Positions 1-9,884 of a stretch of DNA of 64,000 bases are shown here, piece by piece. This DNA comes from Clostridiaceae bacterium (GTDB taxonomy: Bacteria; Bacillota_I; Bacilli_A; Erysipelotrichales; Coprobacillaceae), in the NCBI GenBank assembly GCA_902363625.1, contig CABJAS010000002.1, positions 248,001 to 312,000 of the forward strand, written 5' to 3'. The translations under genes were made by a program, and so were the position numbers. The first letter of the stretch is position 1. Each line of letters begins with the position of its first letter. The notes beneath the pieces are model-generated. The model was not told the origin of the DNA, searched no databases, and saw only the letters and a list, made by a program, of their open reading frames with translations.

Positions 1-307
1 CATCAACTAACATATAGCGATATGAGAAATCCTGTGCCATTCTAACTAAGGCATCATAGATAGAAGAGTCTCCATGAGGATGGTATTTCCCCATAACTTC
101 CCCTACGATACGGGCAGACTTCTTATATGGTTTATCACAATAAGCACCTAATTCATTCATTCCGTATACGATACGTCTTTGTACTGGTTTTAACCCATCG
201 CGAACATCGGGTAAAGCTCTAGCGACAATAACGGACATTGAGTATTCCAAGAATGAACGTTTCATTTCTTGTGTTAATTTAGTTTGCTTTATTCCTCTTT
301 CTTCCAT
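1..307 (-). CDS. gyrA: DNA gyrase subunit A, N-terminal part (runs off the window)
   Basis: This is the first 102 codons of the gyrase A subunit, the DNA-cleaving half of the A2B2 type II topoisomerase. The start ATG is at 305-307, preceded by AAGGAAAGGA. The translation shows the conserved N-terminal stretch [20 protein letters not shown], then [13 protein letters not shown] and the quinolone-resistance region [19 protein letters not shown]. The Ser and Asp at the positions equivalent to E. coli Ser83 and Asp87 are present, so no classical quinolone-resistance change is seen. The catalytic Tyr lies beyond the window. It follows gyrB by 14 bases and is probably in the same transcript. Confidence 0.97.
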   Translation of the reverse strand, partial: MEERGIKQTKLTQEMKRSFLEYSMSVIVARALPDVRDGLKPVQRRIVYGMNELGAYCDKPYKKSARIVGEVMGKYHPHGDSSIYDALVRMAQDFSYRYMLVD

Positions 308-321
308 AATTGTTCCTTTCC

Positions 322-2253
<1,932 letters not shown>

Positions 2254-2256
2254 CTA

Positions 2257-3360
2257 TTACTCCTCCTTCAATTTTCCTTCTTCTATTACAAATACACTGG
2301 CATTCTTTAATATTTTTTGATCAATATCATCCAGTGAAGTAGTGGTGATAAAAGTCTGAATTTTCTGATTCAAGAGATTTAACAGCATCCCTTTTCGAGA
2401 TTCATCCAGTTCTGATAACACATCATCCAATAGTAAAACCGGATATTCTCCGATTTCATTGCGTATTAATTCCAGCAAGGCAATTTTAATTGCTAACACG
2501 ATTGTTCGCTGCTGTCCCTGTGAGGCATAATCGAAAGCATCATGATCATTTATAAATATTTTCATGTCATCTTTATGAATGCCATCCTGCGTCATTGTAT
2601 AACGAATATCACGTTCAATATTTCTTTCATATCGTTTCAATATTGCTTCATACAAGGTATCGAAATCAAGAGCGATAAACGACTTATACTTAAAACGAAT
2701 ATGCTCATGATTGTTTGCTATCTTTTGGTAAACGACTTCTGAAAGAGCCGTTAATTGATTAATGAAATTCAATCTTTTCTTAATAATATCTACCTGCAGT
2801 GCGGCTAACTGTTCATTTAGAACCTCTAAATAAGGATCACTTTTACTATTTTTTTCTTTCATCAGCTTTAGGAATTTATTTCTTTCTTTAAGCAAACGAT
2901 TATATTTTGATAAGTTAAATAAATAGATGGGTGATACCTTGCTCAATTCTAAATCAATAAAACGGCGTCTTTGACCAGGACCTCCCTTGACTAAAGAAAG
3001 ATCATCCGGTGTAAATACAACCACATTTAAATAGCCGACAAATTCACTAGTTTTCATAATATCATTGCCATTGACCTTTGCTCGCTTATTTTGATCATTC
3101 AAGATAACTTCCAAATCTAAATTTCGATGATTGGCTTGAATAGTTCCCTGAATCTTTGCAAATGGCTGATCAAATTGAATCATCTGCTTGGTAATATGCG
3201 TGCGAAATGAACGGCAAAGAGATAAAACATAAAAACTTTCGATAAGATTTGTTTTACCTTGAGCATTTTTTCCAATAAAAATGTTAATATCATGATCAAA
3301 ATTTAAATGGAAAGAGTCAAAATTACGAAAATGTGTTAATGAAATAGAATTAATTTTCAT
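2257..3360 (-). CDS. recF: DNA replication and repair protein RecF
   Basis: SMC-like ATPase that loads RecA at single-strand gaps together with RecO and RecR. The 367-residue length is typical. The N-terminus has LTHFRNFDSFHLNF and a Walker A GKNAQGKTNLIE. The C-terminus carries the ABC-type signature region SQGQQRTIVLAIK and Walker B LLLDDVLSELDESR. The start codon overlaps the yaaA stop by one base (TAATG), and the stop lies 3 bases before gyrB, so the three genes form a tightly packed unit. Confidence 0.97.
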   Translation of the reverse strand: MKINSISLTHFRNFDSFHLNFDHDINIFIGKNAQGKTNLIESFYVLSLCRSFRTHITKQMIQFDQPFAKIQGTIQANHRNLDLEVILNDQNKRAKVNGNDIMKTSEFVGYLNVVVFTPDDLSLVKGGPGQRRRFIDLELSKVSPIYLFNLSKYNRLLKERNKFLKLMKEKNSKSDPYLEVLNEQLAALQVDIIKKRLNFINQLTALSEVVYQKIANNHEHIRFKYKSFIALDFDTLYEAILKRYERNIERDIRYTMTQDGIHKDDMKIFINDHDAFDYASQGQQRTIVLAIKIALLELIRNEIGEYPVLLLDDVLSELDESRKGMLLNLLNQKIQTFITTTSLDDIDQKILKNASVFVIEEGKLKEE

Positions 3361-3566
3361 TATTCAACCATAAAAGATTGATGGTTAAATTCAACTTTAT
3401 CTCCGGAACGCAATTTTCTTCCACGGCGACAGTCGGTTTCCCCATTGACTTTTACTAATCTATCTTGCACAACGATTTTTGCTTCCACACCGCTGCTTAC
3501 AAGAGAAGCTAATTTCAAAGCTTGACCTAAAGTAATGTATTCATCTCTTATTTTAATGGTTTTCAT
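3360..3566 (-). CDS. yaaA: S4-domain RNA-binding protein YaaA
   Basis: A 68-residue protein consisting of a single S4 RNA-binding domain, with the characteristic LASLVSSGVEAK, VNGETDCRRGRKL and GDKVEF elements. The dnaN-yaaA-recF order is conserved across Bacillota. YaaA homologues are linked to ribosome assembly, but the exact role is not settled. A run of AGAGGGATAAT precedes the ATG. A terminator-like hairpin separates it from dnaN, so it may have its own promoter in 3567-3700. Confidence 0.93.
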   Translation of the reverse strand: MKTIKIRDEYITLGQALKLASLVSSGVEAKIVVQDRLVKVNGETDCRRGRKLRSGDKVEFNHQSFMVE

Positions 3567-3707
3567 ATTATCCCTCTTTTAATTTCATAATAAGCCAAAG
3601 GTATTATATCACATATGCAATAAAAAATCATCATTTTTTGCCGATATAAGGATTTTAAACAAAATTGATACTTAAGTATGAAAATGATGAAAAAGCACGT
3701 ATAAATG

Positions 3708-3730
3708 AAAAAAAGTGCTTAATAAGCACT
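3708..3730 (-). terminator. Intrinsic terminator after dnaN
   Basis: Perfect palindrome AGTGCTTAATAAGCACT at 3714-3730, followed on the minus strand by a run of T residues (A-run 3708-3713 on plus). It lies about 35 bases past the dnaN stop and would separate dnaA-dnaN from yaaA-recF-gyrBA. Confidence 0.75.
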
Positions 3731-3765
3731 CGTTAAGATAAATTAGGTATAAAAGTGAATCCAGA

Positions 3766-4878
3766 TTAATATGTTCTTACTGGAAGGACTAGCTGAATGA
3801 TTGATAAATCTGATTTATTCTTTACAACAAACGGTTTCATTTGACCGGTAAAGAAGATAGTAATCTTATTTGAACCAATCGCTCTGATGGCATCTGTTAA
3901 ATATTTAGCACTAAAAGAAATACTTAAAGGTTCTCCTTCATAGATTGCACTTGTCAGATGTTCTTCAACAGATCCGATTTCCTGAGATGAAGATGAAATT
4001 GTTACATTTTCTTTATCCATCGTTAATTTAACAATATTGGCACTCTCACTGGTTAATAGTGATGCTCTGTCAATCGCTGATAATAATTCACGGCTATCTG
4101 CATTTAATTCATAATCATAAGACGTTGGAATTAAACGAGAGGTATCAGGGAATGTTCCATCAATTAAACGTGTTTGAATAAAAACATTATCTAAGACGAA
4201 TAAAATCTTACGATCTGTAATATAAATATCAATGACTTCATCTTTTTCAATGATCTTAGAGATTTCATTTAGACTTTTACCAGGTATTGTAATATTAAAA
4301 ACTAAGTTATCTTCAACATCGATATATTTTTTAGCTAAGCGATAGCTGTCTGTTGCTGTACATTCGATAGTATCTACAGAAGATTTAAAGTTAACTCCGG
4401 TTAATGTCGGACGTGCTTCTTTATCACTGGTAGCAAAAATAGTTTGATCAATCACGTTCTTTAATAAAACAGAATTAATTTTAAAGTTTTCTCCTGTTTT
4501 GTTTAAATCTATTTTTGGATAATCAATTGATTTAATTCCGTTTAGATTAAACTCACTGTTATCTCCGGTAATTTTCGTTAATGAACCATCAATAATATCA
4601 AATGTAACAAATTCAGAATCAATCTTTCTGATGATTTCAGAAATAAAACGTGATGATAGGACAACTGCCCCTTCTTTAACGATTTCTAAAATATTTTCTT
4701 TTTCTTCGATAATGGTTTGAATCGTAATGTCTGAATCACTACCTGTAAGTATTAATCGACCGTCTATGATTTCAAATTTAATTCCGGTTAATACAGGTAA
4801 TGGACTTTTACTGGAAACCGCTTTTGATACTTTAGATAAAGCATTAAGTAATTCAATTCTTTGTATTCTAAATTGCAT
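3766..4878 (-). CDS. dnaN: DNA polymerase III beta subunit (sliding clamp)
   Basis: Ring-forming processivity clamp of the replicative polymerase, 370 residues with the usual three-domain fold. Recognisable elements are the N-terminal MQFRIQRIELLNALSKVSKAV, the ATDSYRLAKK motif that helps form the peptide-binding pocket, FPDTSRLIP, and the C-terminal LVLPVRTY in place of the common MPMRL tail. It lies downstream of dnaA in the same direction, separated by an origin-type intergenic region. The start ATG is preceded by AGAGGAGAAAAA. Confidence 0.97.
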   Translation of the reverse strand: MQFRIQRIELLNALSKVSKAVSSKSPLPVLTGIKFEIIDGRLILTGSDSDITIQTIIEEKENILEIVKEGAVVLSSRFISEIIRKIDSEFVTFDIIDGSLTKITGDNSEFNLNGIKSIDYPKIDLNKTGENFKINSVLLKNVIDQTIFATSDKEARPTLTGVNFKSSVDTIECTATDSYRLAKKYIDVEDNLVFNITIPGKSLNEISKIIEKDEVIDIYITDRKILFVLDNVFIQTRLIDGTFPDTSRLIPTSYDYELNADSRELLSAIDRASLLTSESANIVKLTMDKENVTISSSSQEIGSVEEHLTSAIYEGEPLSISFSAKYLTDAIRAIGSNKITIFFTGQMKPFVVKNKSDLSIIQLVLPVRTY

Positions 4879-4922
4879 CTTTTTTCTCCTCTTTTATATA
4901 TTTATTTTATATATAAGTCTTT

Positions 4923-5012
4923 AAATAATAATAATAAGGACTGTGAATAATGTGAATAACTCAAATTACTATCATTTTATCGACTTAAATGATAAATTTT
5001 TAGTGTGAATAA
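4923..5012. other. oriC: Origin sub-region between dnaA and dnaN: DnaA boxes plus DnaA-trio-like element
   Basis: Three identical DnaA boxes TGTGAATAA (TTATTCACA on minus) lie at 4942-4950, 4951-4959 and 5004-5012. The first two abut. Beside them is a short GC-containing spacer (GGAC, 4938-4941), then AAT repeats 4924-4935, then a TA-rich tract in 4888-4918. Read 3' to 5' from the spacer, the plus strand gives AAT trios, matching the described DnaA-trio pattern of a basal unwinding system. This is probably where the duplex opens. The layout is seen directly; the function is inferred from Bacillus. Confidence 0.75.
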
Positions 5013-5034
5013 AATGTTGATAAAGGTGTGTAAA

Positions 5035-6366
5035 CTAAATTAATATTTTTTTAAGCTCTGAGATCGCAATTTGATAATTTTGATCTGTTTTTTTATTTTC
5101 TTCTACTTTATCGCAGGCCTTCATTACTGTTGAATGGTCGCGTCCGCCAAATGCTTCACCTATTGATACAAACGAGGCATCTAATAGATCACGAATCAAA
5201 AACATGGCCATGTGTCTCGCTAAAGCAATATTAGCCGTTCTTGATTTAGAAATTAATTGTGTCGGCGTTAGGTTATAAAAGTTAGCGACTGTTTTTATAA
5301 TAGTCTCAGTAGTCAACTGGTCTTTAACTTGATGCACCTGAATATCATCTCTAAATGATTTCAAAGCAAATTTCATATCAATATGATCTACTTTTTCTAA
5401 GATAGATTCAAAGATCAAGCGATTAAGTGTCCCCTCTAATTCACGAACATCTTTAGCGAAGTTACTTGCCATATAGCTTAATACTTCTTCATCGATCATA
5501 TTTGAATTAAAGCTTTGCAGCTCAATCTTCTTTTTCAAGATCGCCAGTGCGGTTTCAAATTCAGGAGTATCAATCCCTACACGCATCCCATAAGAGAAAC
5601 GACTGATTAAACGATTTTCTAAGCCATCTAATTCCTGCGGCAAACGGTCACTGGTAATGACAATCTGCTTATTATTGTTTGTCATATTATTAAAGATATG
5701 GAAAAATATTTCATTTGATTTTTCTTTCCCAACTAAAAATTGGATGTCATCAATCAACAACAGATCCATAAGCCGGTACTTTTCTTGAAAATAATCAATA
5801 TTGCCGGTTTTAATGCTATCTACATATTCATTAACAAAATCAACCGCAGATAAATATAAGATTTTATATTCGGGATGATATTTTTTGACTTGATTTCCAA
5901 CAGAATTAATTAAATGTGTTTTTCCTAATCCGGAATTTCCATATATAAATAAAGGATTATATACACTTTTTCCCGGAGATTCACTGACAGCAACGCAGGC
6001 AGAATGGGCAATTTTATTCGAGCTTCCGACAACAAATGAATCAAATGTGAAGTTTTCAATCAAACGATCTTCAAAAACAATTTCAGGTTTTTTATCTTCT
6101 TCCTGTTCATTATTCATTAATTCTCGTTCATTAATAAATTGAATCGTATAGTTTCCTTCTACAATTCGATTTAATATTTCTTCAATCTCAGTTTTATAGT
6201 TTTTTGCCATCATAATATAAAGATCTGAGCTGGTTGTAATCAATGCAATATTGTTTTGTAAAGAAATAAGCGATAGATCACGGAAAATGATAAAAGCTTT
6301 ATCATCATTTAATGTAATTTTAAAGCTTTCTAGGACTTGTTCCCAAATTTTATCTAAAGAATCCAT
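5035..6366 (-). CDS. dnaA: Chromosomal replication initiator DnaA
   Basis: AAA+ initiator that binds the flanking boxes and melts the origin; 443 residues. It has a short domain I/II, then the AAA+ core with Walker A GNSGLGKTH (about 143-151), Walker B LLIDDIQFL and the sensor/Arg region ENRLISRFSYGM. Domain IV carries SKSRTANIALARHMAMFLIRD and the DnaA signature FGGRDHSTVMKACDKV that reads the box. The ATG is preceded by AAAGGAAGGTG. It is flanked on both sides by DnaA boxes, one of them inside its probable promoter, which suggests autoregulation. Confidence 0.98.
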   Translation of the reverse strand: MDSLDKIWEQVLESFKITLNDDKAFIIFRDLSLISLQNNIALITTSSDLYIMMAKNYKTEIEEILNRIVEGNYTIQFINERELMNNEQEEDKKPEIVFEDRLIENFTFDSFVVGSSNKIAHSACVAVSESPGKSVYNPLFIYGNSGLGKTHLINSVGNQVKKYHPEYKILYLSAVDFVNEYVDSIKTGNIDYFQEKYRLMDLLLIDDIQFLVGKEKSNEIFFHIFNNMTNNNKQIVITSDRLPQELDGLENRLISRFSYGMRVGIDTPEFETALAILKKKIELQSFNSNMIDEEVLSYMASNFAKDVRELEGTLNRLIFESILEKVDHIDMKFALKSFRDDIQVHQVKDQLTTETIIKTVANFYNLTPTQLISKSRTANIALARHMAMFLIRDLLDASFVSIGEAFGGRDHSTVMKACDKVEENKKTDQNYQIAISELKKILI

Positions 6367-6404
6367 TTTTTCACCTTCCTTTCTATATTTCTACATTTAT
6401 AAGT

Positions 6405-6434
6405 ATAATAAAATGTGAATAAAAAATAAAGCAA
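6405..6434 (-). promoter_or_regulatory. Candidate dnaA promoter overlapping a DnaA box
   Basis: On the minus strand TTGCTT (6434-6429), an 18-base spacer and TATTAT (6410-6405) form a plausible sigma-A promoter about 40 bases before the dnaA start. The DnaA box at 6414-6422 lies in the spacer, so bound DnaA would compete with RNA polymerase. Confidence 0.55.
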
Positions 6435-6709
6435 GAAATCTGTTCACATTACTTTTCCACATACTTATTCACATTAAAAAGTATTGATTATATAGGTAAA
6501 ATATAAGTTTTCCACAAATTTGCATTATTTTAAATGTGAACAACTTTTAATTCACATGTGAACAAATGTGAGTAATGTGGAAAACTATGCTCCGTTTTTA
6601 GTTATTCATAGAGTTATTCACAATAAAAAGTATTGAATTTACAATAATTTTTTAAGTTTTCCACAGATGTGAATAACTCTATTATGAAAAATTGTGTCTT
6701 TGTGAATAA
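6414..6709. other. oriC: Main oriC DnaA-box cluster between dnaA and rpmH
   Basis: The 472-base gap between dnaA and rpmH carries about twelve near-consensus DnaA boxes. TTATTCACA type: 6414-6422(-), 6465-6473(+), 6614-6622(+), 6668-6676(-), 6701-6709(-). TTTTCCACA type: 6453-6461(+), 6508-6516(+), 6576-6584(-), 6657-6665(+). TTGTTCACA or TTACTCACA type: 6535-6543(-), 6557-6565(-), 6567-6575(-). I found no exact TTATCCACA. Gene direction also diverges here. With the cluster at 4923-5012 this forms a bipartite origin as in Bacillus. Confidence 0.9.
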
Positions 6710-6751
6710 CTAAAAAGTAGTGAAAAATAGAAGATAATTTTTACTATTTAA

Positions 6752-6780
6752 TTGACTTATTGAGTAATATCGTATAAAAT
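6752..6780 (+). promoter_or_regulatory. rpmH promoter
   Basis: TTGACT at 6752-6757, a 17-base spacer and TAAAAT at 6775-6780. It sits about 60 bases before the rpmH start, at the edge of the DnaA-box cluster. Confidence 0.7.
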
Positions 6781-6838
6781 GAATGGGCATATGTTATTGT
6801 GTATAAAAAGAATATTTTAAAAATCGGAGGTGCAATAT

Positions 6839-6973
6839 ATGAAAAGAACATATCAACCAAATAAAAGAAAACATCAAAAAACTCACGGTTTCAGAGCTAG
6901 AATGGCTACTGTTGGTGGTAAAAGAGTGCTTGCTCGTCGCCGTCAAAGAGGAAGAAAAGTATTATCAGCTTAA
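6839..6973 (+). CDS. rpmH: Ribosomal protein bL34
   Basis: A 44-residue, very basic protein of the large ribosomal subunit. It begins [20 protein letters not shown], continues through a [19 protein letters not shown] stretch and ends GRKVLSA, which is the family pattern end to end. The ATG follows CGGAGGTGCAATAT. It is the first rightward gene from the origin, its universal position in Bacillota. Confidence 0.97.
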   Translation: MKRTYQPNKRKHQKTHGFRARMATVGGKRVLARRRQRGRKVLSA

Positions 6974-6977
6974 TTAA

Positions 6978-7004
6978 AAAATCCACATTTATGTGGTTTT
7001 TTTT
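6978..7004 (+). terminator. Terminator or attenuator hairpin between rpmH and rnpA
   Basis: Stem CCACAT (6983-6988) with ATGTGG (6991-6996), extended by AAAA/TTTT pairs, followed by a T-run to 7004. The T-run ends 7 bases before the rnpA start, so read-through probably sets the level of rnpA-yidC-jag transcription. Confidence 0.65.
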
Positions 7005-7011
7005 CTAAAAA

Positions 7012-7344
7012 ATGAAAAAAGTATATCGAGTTAAGCGCAACGAAGATTTTCAGACAATTATTAAAAAAAAGAATAGTGTTGTTTCCAAGCAATTTGTAGT
7101 ATACTTTAAGAGTAACGAATTTGGTCATAGTCGGATCGGTATTTCAGTAAGTAAAAAATTGGGAAATGCCGTGATTCGAAACAAGATTAAACGTCAAGTC
7201 AGAAGTATGGCAGATGCTATTTTTGATATGAATGATGCAGTAGATTACGTGATAATTGTTCGAAATCAATATTTATACAAGACATTTGACGAAAATAAGC
7301 AAGATTTGATGAAATTAAAAAAGAAAACATTATCGAATCGATAG
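7012..7344 (+). CDS. rnpA: Ribonuclease P protein component
   Basis: Protein subunit of the ribozyme that matures tRNA 5' ends; 110 residues. The start MKKVYRVKRNEDFQ and the basic helix GNAVIRNKIKRQVRSM (the RNR-type motif) identify it. An in-frame TAA at 7006-7008 forces the start to this ATG. No Shine-Dalgarno sequence is visible, because the bases before it are the T-run of the preceding hairpin. Expression is therefore probably weak or dependent on upstream translation. The next gene, yidC, starts 8 bases after the stop. Confidence 0.95.
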   Translation: MKKVYRVKRNEDFQTIIKKKNSVVSKQFVVYFKSNEFGHSRIGISVSKKLGNAVIRNKIKRQVRSMADAIFDMNDAVDYVIIVRNQYLYKTFDENKQDLMKLKKKTLSNR

Positions 7345-7352
7345 GAGGAAAC

Positions 7353-8234
7353 ATGAACTCAAGAAACAAAAAAATACTTAAAGTTTTATCTTTAGTATTT
7401 ATATTAGTAGTTCTGACCGGATGTACGCAAAACTTAGATGCTAATAACCAATTACTTCCAGGTCGTGCTATCACAAGTGATACACCATGGAGCATACAAG
7501 CAGGAATTTTCGATTTCTTATTTGTATTTCCAATCGCTAAATTTATCTTGTTTGTAGAACCTTTTATGGGGGTTGCATTAGGGGTTATCTTAGCAACAGT
7601 TATTATTAACTTAATAACTTTACCGTTAATGATTAAATCTCAGATCTCTGCTCAAAAAATGCAGTTGATTCAACCTAAACAAGAAGCAATTCAGAAAAAA
7701 TATAAAGGACGAAGTGATAAGGCAAGTCAAATGAGAATGTCTGCGGAACTTCAGGCTTTATATAAGAAGAACAATATTAGTATGGGGGCTTCATTCCTAC
7801 CGTTCTTATCGTTCCCTATCATGATTGCGATGTGGCAGGCAGTACAGCGTATAGAAATTTTATACAGTTACAATTTCTTAGGCTTCAATCTTGGTGAAAC
7901 ACCGATGTCGCATATTTCTGAATGGCCATACATTGTGCTTGTTGTTATATTAGGAATTACTCAATATTTCTCAGTTGAAATCAATCAGATTTTAATGAAG
8001 AAACAAAAAGGATATCGTCCTAATGCAGCAATGAAATCAATGAAATACATGAATATCTTCATGATCGTCATGATCGTATACATGTCATTAGTAATGGCTT
8101 CAGCAATGTCAATTTATTGGATCACAACATCAGTGATTGCTATTTTAAGAGCGTTATATATCCATTATAATCACACGACTAAAATAGAAGATGATACACC
8201 AAGAACTTATTTAGACAAAAAAAATAAAAAGTAG
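7353..8234 (+). CDS. yidC: Membrane protein insertase YidC/SpoIIIJ (lipoprotein form)
   Basis: Inserts and folds proteins in the cytoplasmic membrane with or without SecYEG; 293 residues. A type II signal peptide ends in the lipobox LTGC (Cys24). About five membrane segments follow: the segment reaching TLPLMIKSQ, a cytoplasmic coiled hairpin (KMQLIQPKQEAIQKKYKGR), and later MGASFLPFLSFPIMIAMWQAV. The residue corresponding to the conserved groove arginine (IIRL in SpoIIIJ) appears to be Asn86 here (IINL). The ribosome site is AGGAGGAAAC, overlapping the end of rnpA. Confidence 0.95.
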   Translation: MNSRNKKILKVLSLVFILVVLTGCTQNLDANNQLLPGRAITSDTPWSIQAGIFDFLFVFPIAKFILFVEPFMGVALGVILATVIINLITLPLMIKSQISAQKMQLIQPKQEAIQKKYKGRSDKASQMRMSAELQALYKKNNISMGASFLPFLSFPIMIAMWQAVQRIEILYSYNFLGFNLGETPMSHISEWPYIVLVVILGITQYFSVEINQILMKKQKGYRPNAAMKSMKYMNIFMIVMIVYMSLVMASAMSIYWITTSVIAILRALYIHYNHTTKIEDDTPRTYLDKKNKK

Positions 8235-8243
8235 GTGTTCATT

Positions 8244-8864
8244 ATGATTAAAACATATACCGGAAAAACTTTAGAAGAAGCAATGAACAGTGCATGCAGT
8301 GATTTAAACTGCATGCAGTCTGATCTTGTTTATGAAGTCACTTTTGAAAAAAAGGGTTTATTTTCAAAGAAAGTAGAAATTAAAGCTTACTGTTTAAATA
8401 CAGTGATTGAATTTGTAAGAAACTATTTGTTTACAATCTTTACTGATATGGAATTATCACTGATTGAAATTGAAATGAGTTTTGAAAATGATCGTATTAA
8501 AGCAAATCTAAATACAGATCACAATCCTTTATTTATCGGTAAAGCCGGAGCAATTTTAAGAGCGATTAATGTAATCGTTAAAAATGCCGTTCAAAATACT
8601 TTCAAGAAACGTTATGAAGTAGATGTTGATATTAATCATTATAAAGCAGATCGATATGAGAAAGTTGAAAAGATGGCAAAGCGTTTTGCCAGAAGTGTTC
8701 AAAAATCTCATGTGGATATGAAATTAGATCCATTGCCGGCAGATGAAAGAAAAGTGATGCATCAGGTCATTTCTCAAATGAACTATGTAAGAACACAAAG
8801 TGTTGGTGAAGGAAGAGATCGTTGCTTAACGATCATCTATGATGAAAACAAGAAAGTAAAATAA
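8244..8864 (+). CDS. jag: RNA-binding protein Jag/KhpB (Jag-N, KH, R3H)
   Basis: Partner of YidC in the conserved rnpA-yidC-jag cluster. It is a KH-R3H RNA-binding protein (KhpB), in other Firmicutes linked to cell-envelope control together with KhpA. The 206-residue form starts at the ATG at 8244, preceded by AGGTG; an in-frame GTG at 8235 abuts the yidC stop and is less likely. The Jag-N domain covers about residues 1-50 (TYTGKTLEEAMNSACSDL). A KH domain contains FIGKAGAILRAINVIVKNA. The C-terminal R3H domain ends RTQSVGEGRDRCLTIIY. Confidence 0.93.
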   Translation: MIKTYTGKTLEEAMNSACSDLNCMQSDLVYEVTFEKKGLFSKKVEIKAYCLNTVIEFVRNYLFTIFTDMELSLIEIEMSFENDRIKANLNTDHNPLFIGKAGAILRAINVIVKNAVQNTFKKRYEVDVDINHYKADRYEKVEKMAKRFARSVQKSHVDMKLDPLPADERKVMHQVISQMNYVRTQSVGEGRDRCLTIIYDENKKVK

Positions 8865-8895
8865 GCTTAGCTGGAATTATCCAACTAAGCTTTTT
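8863..8895 (+). terminator. Intrinsic terminator after jag
   Basis: AAGCTTAG (8863-8870) pairs with CTAAGCTT (8885-8892), followed by T residues. It overlaps the jag stop codon and ends the rpmH-rnpA-yidC-jag transcript. Confidence 0.75.
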
Positions 8896-8906
8896 CTTTT
8901 TATATA

Positions 8907-9800
8907 TTATCGTTTAATTGATTGAGCCATTTTGAAATAAGTATGACGTCTGCCTCTGATTGCGATAGATAAGGTCATAATATTTTCTGGAATAGCGACA
9001 CCAGACCATCCGGCATCTCCGATATGTTGAATATCAGCTCCGGCACGTTTATTGATTAGAGCGATTTCTCTGATTGTATCGACATCAGCACCTTCTTGAC
9101 TGGTTCCGATTGCGGTTAAAGAAAGAGCTCCTTTTTCTTTGATTAAACGGCAGGCATCTGCTACTTCTTTTTCACTAAGACCTTGAACTGTATCAATGGC
9201 AGGCATTAAGATCACATCAGCCCCGGCATCAATAAATTCTTCAATACTTTTTAAATCTACAACAGGTTCATTTACTCCGGCTGCATGCATTTTCCCGGCA
9301 ATGATTAATCCGGTAAAGTTTTCCTTAGCTACTTTAATCGCTTCAGCGATCGCTTTATTAGTTACTCCGGTACCAGGATTTCCTGTTAAACAGATAAAGT
9401 TACATCCCAATTTTTCGGCAGCAATAAATGTTTCTTTGACTGCCTGACGTCCCTTTGAAATTTCAATTCTTGATTCCATCATGTCTGCATTCACATCAAC
9501 AGGCTCCAAGTTACATCCCACAACACGTCCGGTTAATTCTTTTAATAATTTAACCGGTTCATCTGTTTCAGGAAGTCCCCCAATTTGTGGATTTAAAGCA
9601 TCAAATCCATTTAATAAGATCATGTCTGATCCAAAAGCTGCTGCTACTTCAGCATTTGTAATACCTCCTAATAATGGAGATGTTGCAACTACGGTTTCAG
9701 TAATAACAGTTCTGCCTTCACTTGCCATGATTGCCTGTTTCAATTCTTTCCCGTTCATGTTCAGCATTTCACTTGCTTGACAGCTAAGTAATCTTTTCAT
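8907..9800 (-). CDS. TIM-barrel-like protein of unknown function (phosphonomutase/DUF7916-like)
   Basis: A 297-residue soluble protein. Alternating hydrophobic strands and glycine turns look like a (beta/alpha)8 barrel: GSDMILLNGFDALNPQIGGLP, FICLTGNPGTGVTNKAI, GADVILMPAIDTVQGLS and GADIQHIGDAGWSGVAIPEN. Proteins of this kind are usually labelled haloacid-dehalogenase-like hydrolase or phosphoenolpyruvate-phosphomutase-like in databases, and I believe they fall in a DUF7916-type family. No HAD motif is seen, so the hydrolase label is doubtful. The start ATG follows TAGGAGGACGAAGTAA. It appears monocistronic, convergent with jag. The substrate is unknown. Confidence 0.7.
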   Translation of the reverse strand: MKRLLSCQASEMLNMNGKELKQAIMASEGRTVITETVVATSPLLGGITNAEVAAAFGSDMILLNGFDALNPQIGGLPETDEPVKLLKELTGRVVGCNLEPVDVNADMMESRIEISKGRQAVKETFIAAEKLGCNFICLTGNPGTGVTNKAIAEAIKVAKENFTGLIIAGKMHAAGVNEPVVDLKSIEEFIDAGADVILMPAIDTVQGLSEKEVADACRLIKEKGALSLTAIGTSQEGADVDTIREIALINKRAGADIQHIGDAGWSGVAIPENIMTLSIAIRGRRHTYFKMAQSIKR

Positions 9801-9884
9801 TTACTTCGTCCTCCTATAATAGTATTTTTTGATTACAACTATTATTGTAGTTTCTAAACGAAGAATTTTCAACATGTAATCTTG

